This document shows positions 45,001 through 53,200 of a stretch of 60,000 nucleotides of DNA, one piece after another. The notes beneath the pieces were generated by a model. It saw nothing but the letters and a program-made list of their open reading frames with translations, made no database searches and had not been told where the DNA came from. The position numbers were made by a program, and so were the translations under genes. The DNA comes from Nematostella vectensis. Lineage: Eukaryota; Cnidaria; Anthozoa; Actiniaria; Edwardsiidae. The number at the start of each line of letters is the position of its first letter. Within the stretch, counting starts at the first letter, position 1. The stretch lies in NCBI RefSeq assembly GCF_932526225.1, contig NC_064036.1, positions 18,314,953-18,374,952 of the forward strand, read 5' to 3'.

Positions 45001-47342
45001 TTACATATTGTTATGCAGTTACATGCATAAAAAGATATATTGTTGTTTTGAACATGCCTTTTGATGATACAATAAGGCAATTATTACGGTTTATTGTATA
45101 TAACAACAAATAACAAGTTTAGAAAGTTATTGAGTTGGTTTACTTGGAGTCACTCGATAATATAACGTCGTTTCGGAGCACAAATAGCTGTCTCAGGAGA
45201 CGTTTTGTTCTTGAGGATAAATGCCACACTGCAGTTATTGAAAGTGTTCATCATAAGTTCTGTGCTTGGTTCATTGAAAATGCACCTGAATTGGCTGAAG
45301 AAGAAGGCAGCTGTAGTGGTATTTCACAATGGGGTGGACTTTGAAGGTGTAGCTGAAACTGCTTCTTTGTGACCAGCTGTAATCTCTCTTGGAAATAGCC
45401 ATAGAAAGCTCACACTGTTCTTGCTCATTTGCTTCCTCGTAATCATCTAGCGACTGGATATTTCTATGACCTGTGACCTTCACAATTGCCGCCTGCTCGA
45501 TGTTTACATTTTTCAGTTGACTCACGACAGTTTTGCGAGCACTGTGGTTTCTTGAACTTCTTACCTCCTGTCTCAAGGCTGGTTCCTTGAATAATCTTCC
45601 TCATCATGGAGTTTATTTAGTTCTCCCCCATTGACTGTGCCTTGAAACAAATTCTGTCATCTGGTGTAATGTTGTGTTTTACTGTAAAATGCCCCTTCTT
45701 GGTGGAGACCAACCCGTCTTCGCTCGACATATGCTTTGAGAATGGACATCTACTTCCTCCAACTGCATCCAATTGCATTCTTGGCTTGAAATCTCTGGTC
45801 TTCTGGTTAAGTCCCCCTTGTCTTGTTTTCGTCGGACCTTCTGCAAACTCTATACTCAATGCCATTGTCCGCTCTAGAAAAAGAGAAATCAACCATTTTC
45901 ATGGCTAATGCTCTTGGAGACCCCTCAACCCTAAGTGCTGGGTAAGTAGCCACCAAACTGTACTAGTGATTCAGGGTCTTTTCTTCCTTGTTTTCCCTCC
46001 TCCCATAACTCTTCCTCTTCCTCCGTTGTTACAGGTTTTGCTTTGTTGGGGTGCTCGCCACAGCCGTCCTATCTTAGCCTTCAAGGAGGCAAACTCCCTG
46101 TCTTTAATGATGGAGTGGAGATACCTCTTGTCTTTAAGGTTTCTGTCCAAGGTCCCCAGCTAACTTTCAGGCTTTCCGGTTCGTAATCCTTGCCATTTTT
46201 TTTTGTCTACTTCCACGTAAAACCGCTAGAGAAGACTGTTCAATTCTTTCGGTGGGATAGTATCCATTCTTCTTTCAAAACAATTAACTGTGGTCCACTG
46301 TTGATAGACTGAGAGCCAAAACACAGTACTTTTCATTGAATTTTTGTTTTTGGACCCATCTTTTAGCTCTTGGATAGTGTTTTCTGACACTTTTTGAAAT
46401 CTTGCAGCCATTTTGGTTTTGCTGTCAGAAAACATCAAAAAGCAACATCTACTTTCCTATGAATTGATTGGTTCATATTTTTTTCAATTGCTTGTAAGCA
46501 AATCAGCGTCCAGTAATACTGCAGAGAAATACCTTTTTTTTTTGCACTAAATTACCTTTTTTCTCCACCAAATTACCTGAAAAATGCACTGCTCTCATCC
46601 AATCAGAATCGAGTAATTTTGCCATGTATATTATATAATAAGTATGCATGATTTAACATTGAATAGTACTTTTTTTATTACTATCAGAAATTAGCACAAT
46701 TAAAGATTAAGCTTTTGAAGTGAAAGGGCCCATGTAAACACACATTCATAAGAATAGTAAATCTCATTAACTTGTGACTATCGGATTTGATAACTTTCCT
46801 CTTGTCAAGTAATACGGCTACCATCTCGTACGTACGTTTTACACATTTCTTTCGATTTATCATGAAATGATTTGTCCCGTCTGAACAACGATCAAACGGT
46901 CACCCTCACACAAAATGCTCGCTATACGGTATACTACTGTAAGTTACTTGCTTAATTTATTAAGTTAAGCTTACTTTTATTTTGATTTTGATCATCTCTG
47001 TTGAAGGTCTGAGATCTTACCAGTATAAATATAAGGCTTTAACAGGGCTACTGCATCATCTCTCCTCATCTCGGCCAACATTTGTACCAAGATGGACACA
47101 GTTCGTGCCCTACCTTCCTTGTCACTTTCAGTCATCCAATCTTGAAGAAGCGCCCCGGTAGGGCATAGTCTTCTTTCAAAATTCAAGACTTTTGTGTATG
47201 AATAACCCATTTTTCCAGCTAACGTTCGGACATCCTTGCAGGGTAGATGGGGATTCAGTAACATGCCTAGTTCTGCAATTATTTCAGGCGGTAAGGCCTG
47301 GATTGGCGTCTCGAAAACAGACTTGTCGTCCAAGGACGCCAT
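29252..47342 (-). CDS. MALT1: Paracaspase (MALT1-type) with death domain, 14 exons
   Basis: Arg-specific caspase-like protease and scaffold of CARD-BCL10-MALT1-type NF-kB signalling in the cytosol. Exons: 47021-47342, 44688-44735, 44144-44221, 43661-43729, 42756-42779, 42387-42514, 41326-41395, 40592-40784, 37493-37567, 36674-36795, 35317-35469, 34617-34774, 29680-29778, 29252-29419. All junctions are phase-consistent, giving 568 residues. Exon 1 is a death domain (MASLDDKSVF start, then LPPEIIAELGMLLNP). Four small Ser/Thr-rich exons follow, then the caspase-like fold (DKVALVIGNQNYECKKL), catalytic His in YYAGHGYED and Cys in IIDSCR, and a C-terminal Ig-like region (LPKPLRILYRPDLV). Vertebrate MALT1 has two Ig domains between death domain and protease; here there is only a short linker. 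An upstream in-frame ATG (47372) exists; 47342 has the better AAGATGG context. Confidence 0.88.
29779..29855 (-). other. Minimal acceptor region and first satellite fragment
   Basis: Only about 35 nt separate exon 29680-29778 from the first remnant of the 69-bp satellite. This stretch contains a branch-point-like TTAGTTAGTAAC and a T-rich tract on the gene strand, so all the remaining intron (to 34616) is satellite plus transposon. Confidence 0.6.
30450..33240 (-). mobile_element. Older LINE fragment, split by a later LINE
   Basis: 3'-terminal part of a non-LTR retrotransposon: SVQRRAARFTTGDYQRTSSV at about 33110-33190, and after the interruption DLALFYKINSGLVKI and FYSRTIPVWNSLP at 30640-30905. 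These are the conserved C-terminal segments after the RT domain of many animal LINEs. The reading frame is continuous once the 30912-33074 insertion is skipped. Confidence 0.75.
30912..33074. mobile_element. LINE with 5' inversion (twin priming) and (ATT)n tail
   Basis: Minus-strand part (about 32240 to 30912): end of endonuclease (LGNSDHYCILI) through RT fingers and palm (FADFRKAFDLIDHHILLDKL, NGGIPQGTRL). Plus-strand part (about 32243-32962): rest of the same type of ORF, resuming at TVLEVVPRNS just after the YVDD region and running to the C terminus, then an ATT tail (33047-33074). About 30 codons around the YVDD motif are missing at the junction, where a 20-bp stretch is duplicated. TAACT flanks both ends (30907-30911 and 33075-33079). 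Inverted 5' part plus sense 3' part is the twin-priming product. Confidence 0.85.
34010..34616. repeat. 69-bp minisatellite built from a 5' splice site (about 9 copies)
   Basis: On the gene strand each unit contains CAACC|GTAAGTACAATAGGC and continues CTTCCCCTGACG. Exon 34617-34774 ends GTGCCAACC|GTAAGTACAATAGGC, so the donor and at least 5 exon nt (8 of 10 with mismatches) are repeated. The array starts at the junction, and a last fragment lies beyond the transposon at about 29830-29855. Confidence 0.9.
35945..36030. repeat. 21-bp x4 tandem repeat
   Basis: Unit TGTGGACGAGTTGACTCTAC, inside the paracaspase intron 35470-36673. The rest of that intron is unremarkable. Confidence 0.85.
37690..40350. 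repeat. 2.6-kb 22/23-bp satellite with orientation switches
   Basis: More than 110 copies of a unit like TACTCAATATACTAGCTTAC. The plus-orientation block 37690-38640 switches to the inverted form at 38640 (AGCTTAGGGTACCCTAAGCT), back to plus at about 39455, inverted again at about 39520, and plus at about 40305. Homogenised sub-blocks differ at a few positions (TACCGAG, TATCGAG, TATCGGG). It fills the intron between the catalytic exon (40592) and exon 37493-37567. No similarity of the unit to either flanking splice site was found. Confidence 0.95.
40592..42514 (-). CDS. MALT1: Paracaspase p20 catalytic exons
   Basis: Exon 42387-42514 begins the caspase fold (VALVIGNQNYECKKLQGLLH). Exon 41326-41395 continues (VVSLVNLTLSEMRIAVLSF). 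Exon 40592-40784 carries both catalytic residues: His in GVYAVLYYAGHGYEDGG and Cys in LNLLIIDSCRIR. The His/Cys dyad and the AGHGYE context are those of MALT1 paracaspases rather than classical caspases (which read QACRG around Cys). Protease activity is therefore expected. Confidence 0.92.
41500..42175. repeat. About 46-bp minisatellite in paracaspase intron
   Basis: About 15 copies containing TATATAAAGACCATAAGAAA followed by GCTCAGCATTGATCC. It lies about 100 bp from the nearest exon; no splice site is in the unit. Confidence 0.92.
42928..43410. mobile_element. 483-bp hAT-like MITE
   Basis: Terminal inverted repeats CAGGGCTTCTGGAATT (16 bp perfect) at both ends; the interior is without coding content and carries short repeats of ATTACGCGGA. 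CAGGG tips are typical of hAT-type non-autonomous elements. An 8-bp target duplication is not clean (tctattg versus tctaagg), so assignment is tentative. Confidence 0.7.
43420..43495. repeat. 14-bp tandem repeat
   Basis: About six units of GTAGCCCTAAGTT directly next to the MITE. Confidence 0.75.
44422..44487. repeat. Tandem duplication of a 34-bp segment
   Basis: AACAGGAGGATTTTGCCATG and its continuation occur twice in direct succession in the paracaspase intron 44222-44687. Confidence 0.85.
45340..46440 (-). pseudogene. Second tyrosine-recombinase relic (Crypton/KIAA1958-like)
   Basis: Fragments in different frames follow the order of DUF3504-type recombinases that are abundant in cnidarian genomes: an N-terminal part (MAARFQKVSENTIQELKDGS), a middle block (EFAEGPTKTRQGGL, SRCPFSKHM) and a C-terminal catalytic region with NHSARKTVVSQL, VTGHRNIQSLDDYEE. 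The box-II arginine, the GH and the tyrosine are retained, but several frameshifts and stops break the gene. It sits in paracaspase intron 1. Confidence 0.75.
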
Positions 47343-47674
47343 CTTGTTTTGGTTTGGAACAGGAGCGGACATGCACCCCTTACCCACAGGGTACCCAAAA
47401 GAACTGTCAATGCACAAACAGGTATCCCGAAAATGAGCCTGATTATAAGCAATTTATTGTTTCGTCTTGTAAAACTGGACAGGTATTAACTTCATGGTGA
47501 AAGAAAAACGGCTTGGGACTCAAGCTACCTGAGAAACAGATTCAGAAACTTTTATTTATTTATCGTTTTTTTTTATTTTTCGAATTTCCGTCAGGAGATT
47601 TGGGCATCCTGTGCCCCCCTCCCCCCCACGAACCTCACTTTACCGCTGTTACTGTATCGCGGCTCAGTTCAAAG
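47343..47674. promoter_or_regulatory. Divergent promoter region between paracaspase and MIC10
   Basis: The start codons of the two genes (47342 minus, 47675 plus) are 332 bp apart and divergent, with no array or transposon between them. No TATA box is obvious in either direction. Shared regulation is inferred from spacing only. Confidence 0.5.
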
Positions 47675-49075
47675 ATGGCGCCGGTTCGCAAAAGTGAGGA
47701 AGAAGTCGGCCAAATCTGGGACAGATGTTTCATTGACACGAGTATTAAGGCCGGTATGTGGTAACTATGTAGCGTTGCTATCGCTCTATAGTGAGGTGAA
47801 AAAAGGTGTGCTTGGAAATCAGGGGCTTCGTGAACGTGCCTCGCGTCATGAACCAACATGCGGACATAAGCTCAAATCAAACACCGACGAGTTTTCTGTG
47901 TTTCTTTTGCAGCGGGAGGGACGATCATTGGTTCCATTTTCTCGGTGATATTTTTGAAGCGTAAGTATCCTCCCATTCGCTTTTTCAAATTGCATAGTTG
48001 TTTTTTTCCCGTGTTTGTCACCCTCGCGTCATCTACCTACGTACTCCTACTGTATGGTGCACGATCCACCTATCCGCTGTCAAAAAAAGCTGCTCCTTTC
48101 TGAGGATGATTTGAATTGCAGGAGCTGCATGGCCAATCACTCTGGGTCTCGGTGCAGGCATAGGAGCTGGCTACACCAACTGCCGCCATCACTTATGGTG
48201 GAATAGGTTCCACCATCACAGCAACCATGGCCACTTTGGCCACAAACCTGGACACTCATTTGGACACGCCCATCCGCCGTTTTGGGGTCCCCCTGGGTTC
48301 AGGCGTGAAGGGGAGGTCAGTGTACATCAAAGATCTCTTTAAAAATTTGACGGCACTAGTGGTTCGCCTCTTTATAGTGAATAATTTTGTATTCCTGGAA
48401 AAATTATTTGTTAACAATGTCTGCCATTTGCTTGATCCCACATTAATGTCATGTTCAGGTCTGTAGGCTGGATTTGGTGTGATTGGAGTAGGCTTATGCA
48501 TTTTTAAGGCTTCCCACTAAAAAGTCCAAATATACAGCTATTTCAAATGAGGTTGCACCTAGGGAATCCATGTGCCTTAGACCGCAATGCTTCATGGGTA
48601 TCGTATTAATGTCTAAATCCTAGTCTACTATAGCCATAATCCTAGTCTACTATAGCCATAATCCTAGTTTACTATAGCCATAATCCTAGTCTACTATAGC
48701 CATAATCCTAGTCTACTATAGCCATGTGAATGTTTACAGGCATATAAACAAGAATGTTACATCTTCGTTAACCTGGTTTTGTGTTTATTTCTGCTTATTT
48801 ATTTTATACCTGAAGCAATGTAGTTTCCGAAACATGAATTCTCTAAGTGCAACCTTGTTTGGGCCTGATGGTTGTTGTTATTACAGTTCAGTGTGCATTT
48901 TGAAGTTTCCAAATCTCTCTCATTGTTCACATTGTATTAAAAGACTTTGCCTTTTTTTTTGCAGGAGAAGAGATATGAGAAGAAAACATACAAGGAAATG
49001 TCTCCTGTGAATGATTTCAAAGATAAAGACCCTCCTACTCAACCCGACAAACCGGTTGATGCCGGAAATCACTGA
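47675..49075 (+). CDS. MICOS10: MICOS subunit MIC10 (MINOS1), 4 exons, His-rich C-terminal extension
   Basis: Inner-mitochondrial-membrane protein that bends cristae junctions. Exons: 47675-47753, 47913-47960, 48122-48315, 48965-49075; phases agree; 143 residues. The N terminus has the family's WDRC (EEVGQIWDRCFIDTSIK). Two hydrophobic segments follow, each glycine-rich: GGTIIGSIFSVIFLK and AAWPITLGLGAGIGAGY, the latter with the GxGxGxG oligomerisation motif, then NCRHHLW. Most MIC10 proteins are about 75-100 residues. Here exon 3 runs on into a His/Gly/Pro-rich stretch (FGHKPGHSFGHAHPPFWG) and exon 4 adds a charged tail ending VDAGNH. The ATG lies in AAGATGGCG. A poly(A) signal AATAAA is at about 49294. 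Confidence 0.88.
48605..48725. repeat. 22-bp x5 tandem repeat in MIC10 intron 3
   Basis: Units of TAATCCTAGTCTACTATAGC plus CA. The unit is not related to the flanking splice sites. Confidence 0.9.
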
Positions 49076-50281
49076 TGAATTATCTCACAATGCCCCTCCC
49101 ACTACATACTGTGCTGTAGGTGGAAAAGCCTTTTTTTGTGAGGGAGAATCACAAAAGAATTGTAGCTAGGTATTAATAATTAATTTATAAAAGTGTATGC
49201 AAAGTCAAAAACGAAAAAAAGGCAAAAATTACATGGTTTTCTTCAAAGCAAATGTGATCATGTTCTTTTTTGACAATATAAGCTCAAAGTTCTAATAAAG
49301 TTGTGAAAAAAATTGTGGATCTTTGATCAATAGCTGGAAGAAAATACACAGACATTTTTTGTGTGATTATAACAGCTTTAGCATTCTTCTGGAGATACAG
49401 AAGAAATAGGGAGAAGTGAGAATGAGGGAATAGAGTGAGGAGTATAACCATTGCCAGATCCATCCTCAATTTACTGATACTCTCCAGAAAAGCTTGCATG
49501 CTAATAATAAGCTGATTCTTCACTCTTACTCTTGTCTGTACATGTAAATTTTCATACTAATTGAAATAATTCTATTCATAATATCTAATTTGTGTATGTT
49601 CAATACAGATACATCATAAGAGACATTAATAAAGATAAATATTGTTGTGAATTGAAAGAATCTTTTGGACTTTACACATTAGTAAAACTATATACTATAT
49701 TGAGGCTTAGTACTTGTACTTTCCTCTAGACTATTTCAATAGTATAACAATTTGATAATAATTCCCAACCGCCTGATTCCCAAGAAAATTTGCAACCTTA
49801 GTCTAGATGATGATTTGCCAAACCATGTCATGGATTATCGAAAGCTTTTTTAGCTGATTTTGTGACAATTTTGTGACTTCCAGCTTTGACCAATGACTGT
49901 TTACAAATCAAGACATGGATCTTCGGCGCTTCAGTCCCGAAAAATGTGTAGTACAAAAAATTACATAATAAAATAATGATTCTGTGAAGAAAGTACAATA
50001 ATTTAGCTTTAAAATTGTTTGCAATTTTTCACAATAGCCACATTGCACTTAACTACCTCAGCAAATTCTGTATTCCTTTTTTAAGACTGTTTTGACATTT
50101 AGAGAGCTAATTTTGTTTTCTTTTTAGATAAGGGTCTCCGTATAAAGAGGTGTGTAAGGGTTGGGCTGGACTTTTTTAGTTTTCTTCTTACCCCACTCAC
50201 CAAGAGAGCCTCAAGCCCCAGGCAATTGATGGTTTAAAAAATCTTTACACCAAGGCCTGCTAAATGTTCTATTCCTTTGCA
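49076..50281. other. Convergent 3' region of MIC10 and ACAP
   Basis: MIC10 3' UTR with AATAAA at about 49294, then AT-rich sequence to the ACAP stop codon at 50282. No other coding block, array or element was recognised. Confidence 0.6.
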
Positions 50282-53200
50282 CTAAATGTCTGTCTGTCTA
50301 TCTGGATTTTCTGATGTTTGCTTGGCTCCTCCAAAATCTCTCTTTAGACGATCAGGGTTCATAGATGCCATGTTTGAGAAGTCTCTAAAAACATCTGTGA
50401 ATGTTACATCACCTGAAATAATTGCCAAAAAAAACGTTACAAATGGGATCTGGAACCCTTCCCCTAGTTTAGCCAGCGCCTATGTATGACAGTTCCCCAA
50501 TCCCATAGTTGAAGTTGACTGATACAGTAAGGTTAAATGTGCTTACAGTCAGGTTAAATGTGCATACAGTCAGTTTAAGTGTGCCATACAGTCAGGTTAA
50601 ATGTGCATACAAAATGTTGCCTTCTTAAAATGTGGGCAAGTGTTCCTGTATGGATTTCATTGAAAAACTACTACTGACCAGAAGTATGTGACAAGAATAA
50701 ATCCAGGAACCCTTCCTGGTTGACTTGGCATTCGTTCATACTATAACAACTATTGTCATGAAGTATAGGGACTTCTTCAATCTTCTGGTCAAAAGAACCC
50801 CTGGTGATGTGTATGTCCTCAGCCAAAAATCACAAGTAGTCACTAACTTGGGCTTCCATAGGAAAACTCCTCACTCTCCCTCATCTCATCATTGAGTCGT
50901 GCGATGCGTAACCTGGACAGAAAAAAATATAACCGTGGTGACTGTCTGGACAGAATTAAATATAACCATGGTGGCTGTCTGGACAAATAAATATAAACAT
51001 AGTGACTGTCTGGACAGAAATAAATATAACCATGGTGACTGTCTGGACAGAATTAAACATAACCATGGTGACTGTCTGGACAGAAATAAATATAACCATG
51101 GTGACTGTCTGGACAGAAATAAATATAACCATTGTGGCTGTCTGGACAGTATTGAATATTACCATGGTGGCTGTCTGGAATGAATAACATATAACCATGG
51201 TGACTGTCTGGACAAATAAATAATATATAGATTTAGGCACTGCCTAAAAGTGGAGCCTGCGTGGATGCACTTTTTTAGCAATACTTGTAGCAAATTTAAG
51301 GATATAGGGGATGCAAACTAGCTTTGGAGTAGTTTTTATATTTTATATTTATTTCCAAGTAGATCCTGGTGTCTTGGGTACATTACTAATTTCTGACATG
51401 ACCCCCACCCCCTGAGGTTTGACTCTCTAAAAAAGTAGATGGGGTGTAGATAATCATTTTATCTTTTAGTGTATAAACTTCACCCAACTACTATTCCTCA
51501 GGGGATGTTTAATGGTTATTCTGATACTGCTATCCTTTAGGGGTATCAAATTATTGAATTTTTGTATTCAATAACAACTGATATATTTACCTCCCTCCAC
51601 TCCCCCAGGAAGACTACCCAGGATTATGATGGATGAATGAATTGAATTGAGCACCAGAATGACAATAAATACTTTTATTAACAAATGGATGCCTTTTATA
51701 GAATGCTTGTTTTTATTATGATTGTGCAAATGCACCATTATTTGACATGTCAAAGCTGAGATCCAGCAGTATGGGATTGCTTTTAGTAGGAAAATGGTGT
51801 ATACACGTAAGTAGGAAAAATGCATGATGTTAAAAAAGGTGTTATTCTGAATTATTAAGAAATCATGGCTTTTAATTTAAAAGCATTTATTTAGGCTGGT
51901 GTCTTATCACATATAATTTTGGTTGTGAAAAATTGTGCAAGCCATAATAGAAATAATATTGTATTGACACAGGTCAAAATTATTCATTTTTAAAGTTAGG
52001 CTTGTGTCCTATCCTTTATAATTTGGCTATGAAAAATTGTGCACACCACAATATAAATATTGCATTGACATGAAAAAATAAAATGGTTCATTCAAAAAGT
52101 ATTCATGTATAAAATTATGTTCGTGTTTTATCATTGATAATTTGGCTATGAAAAATCATGCACAACCTAATAAAATATTGTATTGTCATGAGAACCTATT
52201 GGTTATTTAGATCAAGAATAATAAAATATAACGGGTTAGGATATTTTTGAAATATATATTATACACCTATTTCAAACAAGGTATTGCATTGGAGGATCAA
52301 TGTGTGGTAACACTGATTGGTTCATTCATAAGACACACAAAAAGAAACATGGGTAGGCTTTGATCTATGCTTATTTGTTGGCTCATTTGATATCTTTGAA
52401 GCACTGCAGTCTGTGACATTGGTATTGTAACCTCATTTGAAATATGTGTATTATATAAAATAATATATGTTAAAACATGTATTAATAAAGAGACAACAAG
52501 TTTGTCTACCATGTAACAGTTAATTTCCATATTTAGAGGAGGCATCAAAAGCACTCCCCTAAATATGGAAATCAATATATGTGGAAGACAAACTGCTTGG
52601 CCCCACCACTGCTGTCGCCTACAGCTGCATCACCTCTTTTTATCTTGTTGTTGTTCTTCTCTATAAAAAAGGATGAAAGAAGTATCAAATTATATATTTT
52701 TCCAAATGTAAGGGCTCACCTAAAATACACCAATAACACCATCTAGAATCTATGTATCATACCAGCATAGGTTCATGGGTAACGTATCAATTAATTAATG
52801 GGTCATGTAAATATGCATTTTTTTTTATTTTATGCTGTAACTGACACACAACAACCTTGAAAAACATCTTTGAGAGCTGAGGGAAAAAAAGCATAAATGT
52901 GTCAGATAAATAAGACCTGACTGAAATCATTTAGCCATATTTCTTTCATAGATCAAAGTAAATAGGGTTCATTTACACCAAAATATTGATATACAGCTTA
53001 CTTTTTAAATAATTTATCAGTGTTTTTTTTACACTTACCTTCATTATTTTGAAATATTTGAGTTGACAAAAACAAACACGTCTATAATATTTCTCTTTCG
53101 GATAGGCCTTTTGATTACTGTACACGAAGTTTTCACACAATTACAATGCAGAAAGAGAATTTAACTCAACAGAATTGGGCTTAACAGTTTCAGCTTATTA

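Noticed and set aside
48227-48466. Plus-strand ORF MATLATNLDTHL inside the MIC10 gene
   Set aside because: Out of frame with exon 3, which reads through as the His-rich extension and has a matching donor.
50899-51187. ORFs with NKYNHGDCLDR repeats (also 54539-55021)
   Set aside because: Translation of the 33-bp satellite in the ACAP intron.
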